Assembly: GCA_021773095.1 (NCBI GenBank)
Contig: JAJFKR010000040.1
Coordinates: forward strand, 19,440 to 83,439
DNA length: 64,000 bases
Direction of reading: 5' to 3'
Source: Woeseiaceae bacterium
GTDB taxonomy: Bacteria > Pseudomonadota > Gammaproteobacteria > Steroidobacterales > Woeseiaceae
Position 1 is the first letter of the stretch, and each line of letters opens with the position of its first letter. Positions 27,817 to 37,872 of the stretch are shown here, in pieces. A program made the translations under genes and the position numbers. The notes beneath the pieces were generated by a model. That model searched no databases. It saw nothing but the letters and a program-made list of their open reading frames with translations, and had not been told where the DNA came from.

Positions 27817-29102
27817 ATAGTGAGACGTCGCCCGTCCTGACCCAGGCCGCGCGGCGTTACGCGATGGTGATTCTCGCCGTCGTCTATATGTTCAACTTTA
27901 TCGATCGGCAGATTCTTGGGATATTGTTGCCGCAAATTCGTGATGAATTTGGCACCAGCGATGCTTATCTGGGTTTTCTTTCCGGAACAGCTTTCGCACT
28001 TTTTTACGTGACGCTGGGCGTGCCCATTGCCCAATATGCTGATCGATGTAATCGCCGTAATCTCATCGCCGTCGCGGTTGCACTATGGAGCGCCATGACC
28101 GCCCTGTCCGGTATGGCCGCCAATATTTGGCACCTGACGGCGGCTCGTATTGGCGTCGGCATCGGCGAGGCGGGATGCAGTCCACCCGCCCACTCGATGA
28201 TCTCGGACTATTTTCCACCTGAAAAACGCTCAACCGCGATGGGCTTTTATACGCTGGGAATTTCGGCGGGCATCATGACGGCGTATCTTGCGGGCGGCTG
28301 GGTAGCGCAGAACATCGGTTGGCGTGAAGCGTTTCTTGTCGTCGGCATTCCGGGATTACTGCTGGCTGCCATTGTTCGGTTTACGTTGCAGGAACCGCAG
28401 CGCGGTTCATCGGAAAATCGGGTGATAGGCGAGTCGCAGCCCCGACTTGCCGAAGTTTTTCGATTTCTCATGGCTCGTCGTTCTTTCATGAATATGGCAA
28501 TTGCAGCCGGCCTGTCGTCATTCGTTGGTTATTCGGCCATTAGCTTCCTGCCAAGCTTCATGGTGCGTAGCTTTGGTATGGCGGAAGGTGAGATCGGCCT
28601 CTGGCTCGGACCAATATTGGGAATATCGGGTGGCATAGGTTTCTTTTTTGGCGGTTACTTCGCCGACCATCTTGGGCGCGGTAGTCATCGACGCGCGTTC
28701 AATTTTATCGCTGCGACCGTGTTTCTTACCGCAGGCCTTCTTGCGATGATGTTTTTGTCGGAGTCATCGAAAACGGCATTGCTGCTTTTCATAGTTCCTG
28801 CTGCCACCATGAATGTCTATCTTGCACCTGTGCTGGCACAGGCCCAAAGCCTGGTCGCATTACGAATGCGTGCAACAACCTCTGCGCTTGTGTTGTTGAT
28901 CATCAACGTAATCGGTTTGGCATTTGGGCCATTACTGACCGGGATGCTCAGCGATGCGCTCGAGCCGAAGTACGCCGAAGAGTCGATGCGCTACAGCCTT
29001 TTGATTGTGACGTCAGTGATATTGCCCTGGGCAGTCTGGCACTACTACCGTGCGGGTAAATGGATTGACGGAGATCTGGCGCGCGCGACCGAGCACGACT
29101 AA
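27813..29102 (+). CDS. MFS transporter
   Basis: 429 aa, 12-TM-like; 'NFIDRQILGILLPQIRDEFGTSDAYLGFLSGTAFALFYVTLGVPIAQYADRCNRR'; TTG start overlaps the ggt stop. Confidence 0.9.
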   Translation: MNSETSPVLTQAARRYAMVILAVVYMFNFIDRQILGILLPQIRDEFGTSDAYLGFLSGTAFALFYVTLGVPIAQYADRCNRRNLIAVAVALWSAMTALSGMAANIWHLTAARIGVGIGEAGCSPPAHSMISDYFPPEKRSTAMGFYTLGISAGIMTAYLAGGWVAQNIGWREAFLVVGIPGLLLAAIVRFTLQEPQRGSSENRVIGESQPRLAEVFRFLMARRSFMNMAIAAGLSSFVGYSAISFLPSFMVRSFGMAEGEIGLWLGPILGISGGIGFFFGGYFADHLGRGSHRRAFNFIAATVFLTAGLLAMMFLSESSKTALLLFIVPAATMNVYLAPVLAQAQSLVALRMRATTSALVLLIINVIGLAFGPLLTGMLSDALEPKYAEESMRYSLLIVTSVILPWAVWHYYRAGKWIDGDLARATEHD

Positions 29103-29145
29103 ACAGCCTGCAACCAAGGTACTGAGTATATTTTCGCGTGATAAG

Positions 29146-31065
29146 ATGCAACTCGATAATCGGCGCAGGAATAATCCTATTAGAACTCGCAAGCTGGTCT
29201 CCGGAAACCGCTCCATAATAGTGTCCGTCGCAGGGGTTTTTGCAACGGCCTTTTCATTTTCAGCTCAAGCCATCGAAGTCGAGACCCCGACGGTCGCGTT
29301 ATCGGGAGTCGCCATGACCTATGCGGTTAGCGACGCGGCGTCGGGCGAAACAGTCAGCATATCGATCGACGGCAAATCCTATACGGCCAGTGCGGATGAG
29401 AACGGACGAGCCGAATTCACAAATATCTCGATTGACGCAGCGGGACAATCATCTGTCACGGCAGTGGCGGGCGGGGCTTCGATCAGCGTCGATGTTCGCG
29501 TGATACCCGGCTGGGTTTCAGTGCTGCCTGCAGTTCTGGCAATCGGAACAGCACTAGCACTGCGCAACGTAATTCCGGCGCTGGTGCTGGGCATATGGCT
29601 GGGCGCTACCGCGCTGCAATCGTTTAGTTTGAGAGGTGCCGGGCTTGGTCTCCTGGACTCTTTTCAGGTATTTGTCAGAGGGGCGCTGGCGGATTCAGAT
29701 CGTGCTTCCATCGTTCTGTTCACAATGATGATCGGTGGCATGGTAGGTATTATCACACGCAATGGAGGCATGGCCAGCATTGTTCTGGCTATCGTCAGCA
29801 GGGCGAAGACTGCTGTCGCCGGACAGGTTGCGGTCTGGTTGATGGGGTTGATGATCTTCTTCGACGACTACAGCAACACGCTGGTGGTTGGAAATACGGC
29901 CCGTTCACTGACCGACCACCTGAAAATCTCTCGTGAAAAACTCGCCTACATCGTTGATTCAACTGCTGCCCCAGTCGCATGTATCGCGCTGATAACCACA
30001 TGGATTGGTTATCAGATTGGCCTTATCGATCAGGCGCTGGGAACGATTGACGGGCTGGCCGAATTGCAGGCCTACTCGGTTTTTATCAACTCGATTCCGT
30101 TTAGCTTCTACCCGATTCTGGCGATCGCATTCGTGTTGCTGGTTTCTTCCACAGGCCTTGATTTTGGACCGATGTACAAGGCTGAAGTCAGAGCTCGTAA
30201 CGGCAAGGTAAAACCGGAATCGGCTGAGGCGCTCCCTGCCCTCGAAGGTGAGGAACTGGCACCGAAAGACAATATCCCGCTGCGTGCATTTAACGCGTTT
30301 ATTCCTATCATCGTGATGATCGTCGCGTTGGGAGTGAGTCTGATCGCGCTCGGTGCAGGTGATACGTTGACGAAAATACTGGAAACGACGGAGCCGTATA
30401 AGGCGATGATGTATTCGTCGTTTGTTGGTGTTCTGGTCGCAGCAGCGCTGACTATCGGCCAGGGAATTTTGTCAGTGCATGAGACGATCGATGCCTGGTA
30501 TGGCGGTCTTCGAGCGACGTTGTTCGGCATGATTATTCTCGTTTTGGCGTGGTCGTTGTCAGACGTGACCGCGGCGTTGCACACAGCTTCGTATCTGGTG
30601 ACACTGTTGGCTGGTTCGTTGCCTGTTGCCTTGATTCCGGCTATTGCCTTTATACTTGCAGCAATCACGGCCTTTACGACGGGAACAAGCTGGGGAGCTA
30701 TGGCTATCCTTATGCCGTTGGTTATTCCACTTGCCTGGGCTGTCATGATTGTGCACGGCATCGCGGACCCGAGTGGTATGCATATCATGTATTCGTCCAT
30801 TGCCTGTGTTCTGGCCGGCGCGGTCTGGGGTGATCATTGCTCGCCCATTTCGGATACGACGGTATTGTCATCTATCGCCAGTGGTTGTAATCACATTGAG
30901 CACGTTCGCACACAACTGCCTTATGCACTGCTGGTTGGAGCTGCTTCTTTGTTCGTCGGCACCATTCCGGCTGGCTTCGGCCTGCCGCCGTGGATTTCGA
31001 TACTGGCCGGCATTGCAATTTTGTACGCAATTCTGAAGACGCTGGGGCGACGCGCGGAGGCCTGA
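29146..31065 (+). CDS. NhaC-family Na+/H+ antiporter with an N-terminal signal peptide and Ig-like domain
   Basis: NhaC-like TM core ('MGLMIFFDDYSNTLVVGNTARSLTD', 'WGDHCSPISDTTVLSSIASGCNHIEHV') preceded by 'SVAGVFATAFSFSAQA' and about 100 aa of beta-rich sequence. Confidence 0.87.
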   Translation: MQLDNRRRNNPIRTRKLVSGNRSIIVSVAGVFATAFSFSAQAIEVETPTVALSGVAMTYAVSDAASGETVSISIDGKSYTASADENGRAEFTNISIDAAGQSSVTAVAGGASISVDVRVIPGWVSVLPAVLAIGTALALRNVIPALVLGIWLGATALQSFSLRGAGLGLLDSFQVFVRGALADSDRASIVLFTMMIGGMVGIITRNGGMASIVLAIVSRAKTAVAGQVAVWLMGLMIFFDDYSNTLVVGNTARSLTDHLKISREKLAYIVDSTAAPVACIALITTWIGYQIGLIDQALGTIDGLAELQAYSVFINSIPFSFYPILAIAFVLLVSSTGLDFGPMYKAEVRARNGKVKPESAEALPALEGEELAPKDNIPLRAFNAFIPIIVMIVALGVSLIALGAGDTLTKILETTEPYKAMMYSSFVGVLVAAALTIGQGILSVHETIDAWYGGLRATLFGMIILVLAWSLSDVTAALHTASYLVTLLAGSLPVALIPAIAFILAAITAFTTGTSWGAMAILMPLVIPLAWAVMIVHGIADPSGMHIMYSSIACVLAGAVWGDHCSPISDTTVLSSIASGCNHIEHVRTQLPYALLVGAASLFVGTIPAGFGLPPWISILAGIAILYAILKTLGRRAEA

Positions 31066-31072
31066 GTGCAAG

Positions 31073-32023
31073 ATGGACAAGCACAGCAACGACTACGCAA
31101 TAACGCGCAAAGACCTCCGCGGTACAACACCGGAACCGACATACGGTGGCGTCACATCGTTCATGCGCCGCAAGTACACCAAGATAATGACCGGCGTCGA
31201 TGTTGCGGTTCTCGGTGTACCCTTTGATACGGCTACGACCAACCGTCCGGGTACGCGGTTAGGCCCGCGGGCGATTCGTAATGCGTCAACTATTATGGCG
31301 TGGGAACGTCCCTTTGGCATGGAGTTCGATCCGTTTGACAAGCTCGCGGTAGTTGACGCCGGAGATGCACATTTCGATTTCGGCCGGCCACTGAAAGTAG
31401 CGGACGCAATCGAGGCGGCAGCCTATGAAATTATTTCGCAAGGCCCCGGTCTCCTGACGTTGGGTGGCGATCACTTTATTGCCTATCCATTGATCAAAGC
31501 ACACGTTAGAAAATTTGGCAGCCCGATTTCAATACTGCATTTCGATGCCCATACGGATACCTGGGCTGACGAAAATGAGCGCATCGATCACGGCACCATG
31601 TTTTGGTGGGCGACGAAGCAGGGCCTGTTAGATCCTGCCACATCGGTACAGGTTGGCATTCGCACGACGAACCCGGACACGATGAATTTCAATATTATCG
31701 ATGCGCCGACAGTGCACTCGCAGTCGATCGAAACGACTATCGCCGAGGCGCGCAAACACCTCGGCGATACACCGGTCTATCTGACGTTTGATATTGATTG
31801 CCTGGATCCGAGCTACGCGCCGGGTACCGGAACCCCTGTTTGCGGCGGACTCACCAGTCATCAGGCGATCTCAATTTTGCGCGGTCTCAAAGGGATCAAC
31901 GTCATTGGAATGGACCTCGTAGAGGTTGCGCCTGCCTACGATGTCGGTGAGATTACCGCATTGGCGGCGAGTCACTTGTCTATGGAAATGTTGTACCTGT
32001 ACGCCAATCGCCCGGCGTCATAA
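31073..32023 (+). CDS. speB: Agmatinase/arginase family ureohydrolase
   Basis: 'LTLGGDHFIAYPL', 'ILHFDAHTDTW', 'LTFDIDCLDPSYAPGTGTPVCGGLTS' Mn-binding motifs. Confidence 0.93.
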   Translation: MDKHSNDYAITRKDLRGTTPEPTYGGVTSFMRRKYTKIMTGVDVAVLGVPFDTATTNRPGTRLGPRAIRNASTIMAWERPFGMEFDPFDKLAVVDAGDAHFDFGRPLKVADAIEAAAYEIISQGPGLLTLGGDHFIAYPLIKAHVRKFGSPISILHFDAHTDTWADENERIDHGTMFWWATKQGLLDPATSVQVGIRTTNPDTMNFNIIDAPTVHSQSIETTIAEARKHLGDTPVYLTFDIDCLDPSYAPGTGTPVCGGLTSHQAISILRGLKGINVIGMDLVEVAPAYDVGEITALAASHLSMEMLYLYANRPAS

Positions 32024-32065
32024 TCGGACAGTACGGACGGCCAGCGAAATCGGTGTCCTGCTTAC

Positions 32066-32749
32066 TCAGTTAACCGTTCTCGGTTCGCGGTCTGCTGGCA
32101 TGTCGCCGGGCAGGAAAATATTGATAATCATCTCGGATATTTCCTCAAGCGTCTCCGGGTCGTCGATATCGATTCCGCTGGAACGCTTTAGTTCATTACC
32201 GAGCGCGAGCAAGCCGCCCGAACAGAGACGAATCATGCTGAAAAGGAGCGCTGGATTACCCGCCGGCGTGACACCCAGGTCCTGCAATTTCTTGATCATG
32301 CCGAATGTCGCATCGAAAACCGCCTTCAGATGTGTGTCGATCAACCAGTTCAGCCTTGGGCTTGGGTAATTCGCTTCCTGAATCATCACTTTGTGCAGGG
32401 CCGGATGACTTTTGGCGTAGTCAATGTAGGCGCGAATCAGCGCAGACATGCGAATCTTCGGACACATGTTCCTGTGTTCATCCACTGATTTGGCCAGCGA
32501 ATGTGTGAAAGCGCTGAACAAGTGGTCTGCGGCCGCACGCCAAAGCTGGTCTTTGTTTTTGAAGTGATACGTTATCAGCGGATGATGGACGCCTGCGCGT
32601 TCTGCGATGTCACGTGTCGATGTACCCTTGAAGCCATTCTCGGAGAATGCCTCGATCGCGGCGTCGAGAAGTTTTTGCTGGGTAACGACGCTGCGTTGTT
32701 GTTGTTTTCGCGCGGGTTGGTCCGGCAGCGAGACAGTTTCTTCCAACAC
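32066..32749 (-). CDS. TetR/AcrR family transcriptional regulator
   Basis: 'LLDAAIEAFSENGFKGTSTRDIAERAGVHHPLITYHFKNKDQLWRAAADHL' HTH. Confidence 0.93.
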   Translation of the reverse strand: MLEETVSLPDQPARKQQQRSVVTQQKLLDAAIEAFSENGFKGTSTRDIAERAGVHHPLITYHFKNKDQLWRAAADHLFSAFTHSLAKSVDEHRNMCPKIRMSALIRAYIDYAKSHPALHKVMIQEANYPSPRLNWLIDTHLKAVFDATFGMIKKLQDLGVTPAGNPALLFSMIRLCSGGLLALGNELKRSSGIDIDDPETLEEISEMIINIFLPGDMPADREPRTVN

Positions 32750-32851
32750 TGTTTTATTTCCAAACTGGACGAATTCTCCTAACCATAGCGGGAATTGGCT
32801 AGCTGGTCCAGTATGGGAATATTTTACCGTATAGAATCGAGACTTGGCGTG

Positions 32852-35587
32852 TCACTCAAGCGCAAACAACATTCGGACACCGACAAGTTTCTCGATAACT
32901 TCACCGTTCTCGACGGCCGGTTCAAATTGCCACTTTTCAACCGCTTTTACGGCCGAATTGACGAAGGTATCGCCAGGTTCTGAATTGCGCACGTCGACGT
33001 CCCTGACGGTACCATCGGTGGTCACGGTAAAGACCACATCGACCCAGCCAGAAAGATTGCGGCGCTGCGCCGCACGGGGGTACCTCGGTGCCACGTATTT
33101 CGTGCGCTTTAGTGAGCTCACAGCAGCAGGTCGTTCAGTGGGCGTTTGTGCAGTTGCCGAATCGACCGCTGTGGCAGAGGCATTCCCACTCGTGTCTGCA
33201 GCCGCTTGTGCCTCGCGGGCCAGCCGGTCTGCTTCGGCCAGCCGATCTGCTTCGGCCAGCCGATTTGCTTCGGCCAGCCGATCCGCTTCGGCCAGTCGTT
33301 CTGCTTCGGCCAGTCGATTCGCTTCAGCCTGTCGTTCTGCTTCAGCCTGTCGATCAGCTTCGGCCTGCCGATTTGCTGCGGCGCGTTGTTCGGCCGCCAC
33401 TTTGCGATCATTCTCGATACGTCGTTGCTGCTCTATAACGGCTGCCCGCGCGTTCGCCAGTGCCGTAATTGTCGATTCCACGTCACTGCTGGCGGAATCG
33501 AGGGCACGCGCATCGGCCAATATATCTTCGGCCGCTGCAAGATCACCATTGTCGATTTCTGTTCGTGCCTGCATGGCAAGCTTGCCGGCGATCGCACTCA
33601 GTCCCTGGCGAGCGGCGGTATTCCCGGCATCATTCGACAAGACGAGCTCGTAATAGTAGCGGGCGTTGTCATTAGCCGGACTTAAGAGGTCGCCGCTATC
33701 AAGTCTTGCGGCCGCCTTGGTCAGTACGTCGTCACTTTGCTGAGCGCTGCGTGCGCCGCTTAGTTCAGCAGCGATGGCCTCTATTTCTGTCGTGTCAGAG
33801 ACATCAAGGTTGCGAGCCGCGCTCAATTCCGATGCCGCATCTTCAAACTGCCCGTCGCGAATAGCGATGCGTGCCTGGTCGAGACGTTCGCGCAATTGCA
33901 TCTGCGAAAGCTGTGCCTGCAGAAACGGCAGGCGCGCGTTTTGTGGGTCAATAGATGCTACCCGCAATAATGCTGCCTCAGCATCATCAAGTCTTTTTTC
34001 AAGCATCGCTGTCTCGGCCATACCGAGCGCTTGTCCGATTACGTCTTCCAGCTCCCCGGCATTGATGGAACTGTCCGGGTCAGGATCTGCATTTTCCGCA
34101 AGTTGCGGTACTTCATCAAGCAGCCCGTCAGCTTCGCTAATAGACGACGTTGTTACTACACCCGCCGGCCGTACCTGAGGTGCGTCCGATCCGCGCAGTG
34201 ACCAGAACGCTATACCCGCGATGACAACGATAAGCGCAGCACCGATACCCATGATCTTCGGATTACGGAACATCGAGCCGCCGGAACCCATGTCGCCGTC
34301 AATCGATACATTGGCGGGCAGTTCTGCAATCGGGTCAACTTTGGCTGCGGATGTCTTTTTCTTGTCAGACGAGAGCTTCTTGCTGACGGTACCGATCAGG
34401 CCGGTGACGGTTTCCGTAAGGCTTGACTCATCCTGACCAAAAGCATTGGCGAGTCCGTCCTCGATCGGAGAACGGTCCTCCGGAGCCTTCGGGGACCCCA
34501 ATGGCGGATCCGACGGTGCCGGTTTCGGCGCAGGTGCGAGCAACGGTTTCGGAACAATTTTCGCAACGGGTTTTAGCGTCGGCACAGGTTTTGATACAGG
34601 TTTTGGCGCGGGCTTGACTGCTGCCGGTTTTGCTGCCGGCGGAATACCATTGGACTTGAATGCCGCGTCGGGTGCTTCGAGATGATGCTTAACAGAAGAT
34701 TCAACAGCGAGACGCGCGCGGCCCGGTGATACTGGCTTCAACAGGAAGCGATACACCTTGCCACGGTTGATGAGGTCCATTAGCATTTCGCCGTCATCGC
34801 GGCGGCCAGCAACGATCGATACCAGCCTGGGCGATCCCTTGCGGAGGTGTTGCGTCAGCTGTTCGATTTTTTCACCGACCATCGCGGCATCGACGACCGC
34901 GACACCGATTTTGTGCTTGCGAATGGCCTCGTTGGCCTGCCCCAGGGTGTTCGCGTAATACACTTTGTGCATGCCGCGTGAAGAGTCTTTGATGGTCTCA
35001 AGAAATTCCGTGTCTTTTGTCAGCACCAGGACATCTACAGCACGCGAGCCTATGCTCGCCGCCTCTGAAACTTTCTTCGGATCGAGAACCGGCATGCGGC
35101 CGGTTCCATCACTGATAATTGTCGAACCGTTTTCCGACGTTTCCATGATGATGTGTTCAGCAGAATGATCGACATCCGCAGTTGTATCGTTCGCGGATTC
35201 GGCCAGCGCCATCAAGCGCATCTGGCGTGTTGCATTTTCAACAAGCTTGAGGAGGCCATCGCCCGTAACGTTGCCGCTTACTACCTGGAAAACTTCCTCA
35301 TCACCGACCAATGCTTCGATATCAGTAGTGGCATTGCCAGCCAGCAATATACCGATAGTATCCGGCGAACGTTTCTTTGCCTCACGAAGGGCGTCAAGCC
35401 CGCTCATTCCAGGCAGGTCGTGAGCCGTAATGATTACATTGATCGGAGTTTCGACCAGCGTGTTGAGTGCTTCGCTTCCGCTGGTGGCACAATGTACCGT
35501 ATAGCGGTCGCCAAAACCCGAACTAAGATTGTCCAGGGTGTTTTGCTCACTATGCAGTATCAATACCTGTGTTTTGTATTCGTCCAA
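32852..35587 (-). CDS. Fusion of two degenerate receiver-like domains, TM helix, repeat/coiled-coil region and TonB C-terminal domain
   Basis: N-term 'INVIITAHDLPGMSGLDALREAKKRSPDTIGILLAG'; TM 'IMGIGAALIVVIAGIAFWSL'; (AEADRL)n repeat; C-term 'YPRAAQRRNLSGWVDVVFTVTTDGTVRDVDV...AVEKWQFEPAVENGE'. Confidence 0.85.
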   Translation of the reverse strand: MDEYKTQVLILHSEQNTLDNLSSGFGDRYTVHCATSGSEALNTLVETPINVIITAHDLPGMSGLDALREAKKRSPDTIGILLAGNATTDIEALVGDEEVFQVVSGNVTGDGLLKLVENATRQMRLMALAESANDTTADVDHSAEHIIMETSENGSTIISDGTGRMPVLDPKKVSEAASIGSRAVDVLVLTKDTEFLETIKDSSRGMHKVYYANTLGQANEAIRKHKIGVAVVDAAMVGEKIEQLTQHLRKGSPRLVSIVAGRRDDGEMLMDLINRGKVYRFLLKPVSPGRARLAVESSVKHHLEAPDAAFKSNGIPPAAKPAAVKPAPKPVSKPVPTLKPVAKIVPKPLLAPAPKPAPSDPPLGSPKAPEDRSPIEDGLANAFGQDESSLTETVTGLIGTVSKKLSSDKKKTSAAKVDPIAELPANVSIDGDMGSGGSMFRNPKIMGIGAALIVVIAGIAFWSLRGSDAPQVRPAGVVTTSSISEADGLLDEVPQLAENADPDPDSSINAGELEDVIGQALGMAETAMLEKRLDDAEAALLRVASIDPQNARLPFLQAQLSQMQLRERLDQARIAIRDGQFEDAASELSAARNLDVSDTTEIEAIAAELSGARSAQQSDDVLTKAAARLDSGDLLSPANDNARYYYELVLSNDAGNTAARQGLSAIAGKLAMQARTEIDNGDLAAAEDILADARALDSASSDVESTITALANARAAVIEQQRRIENDRKVAAEQRAAANRQAEADRQAEAERQAEANRLAEAERLAEADRLAEANRLAEADRLAEADRLAREAQAAADTSGNASATAVDSATAQTPTERPAAVSSLKRTKYVAPRYPRAAQRRNLSGWVDVVFTVTTDGTVRDVDVRNSEPGDTFVNSAVKAVEKWQFEPAVENGEVIEKLVGVRMLFALE
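33219..33375. repeat. 18-bp tandem repeat inside the TonB-fusion gene
   Basis: About nine imperfect copies of CTTCGGCCAGCCGATCTG, encoding alternating Ala/Glu/Arg/Leu hexads. Confidence 0.85.
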
Positions 35588-35831
35588 CGGTGCCTCGCCT
35601 CTTCCAAAGTCTTATGTCGAATCGCTTGCGCGGTCCTTGCGTCAAAAGAGTATAGCCTTGGCTATCCGGCGGATTGTAGAACAGCCGCGACTGAATGCTG
35701 GAACTGTGACGCGGCGCACAGTGAAAATGGCGGGCGCGTCACGTTTGCCTGAAATGCGCTGGGGAAATGCTCGGCCAGCCGCTGGGCTATTGGGATTGCG
35801 GCACTCTTGCAGTCCGGCAGCGAATCGTGAA

Positions 35832-37754
35832 TCAGTCGCTGGATGCGCGATTGTCGATCTCGGATTTCAGGGCCGTGATGGCATCGTCAAGCGACATAAC
35901 ATCCTGTTTTTTGGAGCCGAGTCGGCGAATTGCGACAGTGCGATTTTCAATTTCTCGCTGACCTGCTGCGAACTGTACCGGCACCTTCGCGACACTGTGT
36001 TCGCGAACCTTGTAAGAGATCTTTTCGTTACGAAGATCAGTCTCCGCTCGCAGGCCGGCCGCATGTAGCGCGGCTTCGATTTCAGATGCGTATTCGTCCG
36101 CGTCTGATGTAATGGTCAGAACTTTGACCTGTACGGGTGCGAGCCACAGCGGCAGGTTGCCGGCATGGTGTTCGATCAAAATTCCCATGAAGCGCTCGAG
36201 TGACCCGAAAATTGCACGGTGCAGCATTACCGGTAAATGCTTTTCGCCGTCCTCGCCGATGTACGCGGCTCCAAGTCGGCCTGGCATGTTGAGGTCGACT
36301 TGCAAGGTGCCGCATTGCCAGTCCCGGCCAATGGCATCACGCAGCACGAACTCAAGCTTGGGACCGTAAAACGCGCCTTCGCCGGGATTGTGAGTGTATT
36401 CAAGATTGGCAACATCAAGGGCCTTCACGAGAGCGGCTTCAGCCTGATCCCAGACGGAATCTTCACCGACGCGAACTTCCGGTCGATCAGCGAACTTGAT
36501 GCGAACATCCTCAAAACCGAACGCCTTGTATATACCGAGTATCAGGTCGCAAACAGCGATTGACTCTTCGGTGATCTGTTCGGGTGAACAAAATATATGT
36601 GCATCGTCCTGAGTGAAAGCACGCACCCGCATCATGCCGTGCAAAGCGCCCGACGGTTCGTAACGGTGGCATTTGCCGAATTCGGCAAGCCGGACCGGCA
36701 AGTCGCGATAACTCGTGATGCCCTGTTTGAAAACCTGCACATGGCCCGGGCAGTTCATCGGCTTTATCGCATAAGTGCGGCCATCGACGGTCTCTGTCGT
36801 AAACATGTTGTCGCCGAAAGTTTCCCAATGACCGGACGCCTCCCACAGTGATCGTGCGACAATTTCGGGCGTGTTGATTTCCTGATAGCCGGCAGCATTC
36901 TGTGCGTCGCGCATATAACCGATCAGGTTCTGGAACAGAGTCCAGCCCTTTGGGTGCCAGAAAACGGCGCCCGGAGATTCTTCCTGAAAATGAAACAGGT
37001 CCATGACTCGGGCCAATCGCCTGTGGTCGCGCTTCTCGGCTTCCTCAAGCCTGTGCAGGTGCTGGCGTAACTGTTTGTCATTCGACCAGGCCGTACCGTA
37101 GACGCGCTGCAGCATTTCATTGTTGGAGTCACCGCGCCAATACGCGCCCGATACGTGTGTCAATTTGAACGACTTGCCGAGTTTCCCGGTTGACGGTAGA
37201 TGTGGGCCGCGGCACAGGTCGATGAATTCTCCCTGGCGGTACAAGGTCAGATCTTCTTCCGACGGGATGCTCTCGATAATTTCAGCTTTGTATGCCTCCC
37301 CGATACCGCGAAAAAATTCGGCCGCTTTATCGCGTTCCCAGACCTCACGCTCAATCGATTCGTCACGATCAACGATTTCTTTCATACGCGCTTCGATGCA
37401 AGCAAGGTCTGCGTCGGTGAAGGCCTCGGTGCGCGCGAAGTCGTAATAAAAGCCGTTTTCGATGGCCGGACCGATGGTGACCTGTGTCTCTGGCCACAGT
37501 TCTTTGACGGCCTCAGCGAGAACGTGCGCCGCGTCGTGACGTAGCAGCTCCAATCCGTCATCCGAGTCGCGGGTCAGAATTTCGAGTTCAACATCATTTT
37601 CAATCGGGCGGCAAAGGTCCCACAGTTCGCCGTCGACTCGAACAGCGACAGCCGCTTTGGCGAGACCCGCACCGATACTCGCTGCGACGTCGGCGCCACT
37701 CACTGCGGCATCAAATTGACGCTCGGATCCGTCAGGTAATGTGATTTTCGGCAT
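35832..37754 (-). CDS. thrS: Threonyl-tRNA synthetase
   Basis: 640 aa; TGS domain, '[34 protein letters not shown]', '[28 protein letters not shown]'. Confidence 0.98.
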   Translation of the reverse strand: MPKITLPDGSERQFDAAVSGADVAASIGAGLAKAAVAVRVDGELWDLCRPIENDVELEILTRDSDDGLELLRHDAAHVLAEAVKELWPETQVTIGPAIENGFYYDFARTEAFTDADLACIEARMKEIVDRDESIEREVWERDKAAEFFRGIGEAYKAEIIESIPSEEDLTLYRQGEFIDLCRGPHLPSTGKLGKSFKLTHVSGAYWRGDSNNEMLQRVYGTAWSNDKQLRQHLHRLEEAEKRDHRRLARVMDLFHFQEESPGAVFWHPKGWTLFQNLIGYMRDAQNAAGYQEINTPEIVARSLWEASGHWETFGDNMFTTETVDGRTYAIKPMNCPGHVQVFKQGITSYRDLPVRLAEFGKCHRYEPSGALHGMMRVRAFTQDDAHIFCSPEQITEESIAVCDLILGIYKAFGFEDVRIKFADRPEVRVGEDSVWDQAEAALVKALDVANLEYTHNPGEGAFYGPKLEFVLRDAIGRDWQCGTLQVDLNMPGRLGAAYIGEDGEKHLPVMLHRAIFGSLERFMGILIEHHAGNLPLWLAPVQVKVLTITSDADEYASEIEAALHAAGLRAETDLRNEKISYKVREHSVAKVPVQFAAGQREIENRTVAIRRLGSKKQDVMSLDDAITALKSEIDNRASSD

Positions 37755-37872
37755 AATTCAACTGCTAATAGTGTATGGGACGGGACGGCGCGACATTGTA
37801 CGCGAAATGCCCCGCGGATAAACAAGTTCGAGTACAATAGCGCCCCTTCCAATTTCATCCAGTCAGATTTCC

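Noticed and set aside
33219-33375. Regular short repeats resembling a CRISPR array
   Set aside because: Direct tandem repeats with no spacers, in frame within a CDS, and no cas genes nearby.
33146-33685. 179 aa ORF with repeated 'CFGQPI' motif
   Set aside because: It is the antisense translation of the 18-bp tandem repeat in the TonB-fusion gene.
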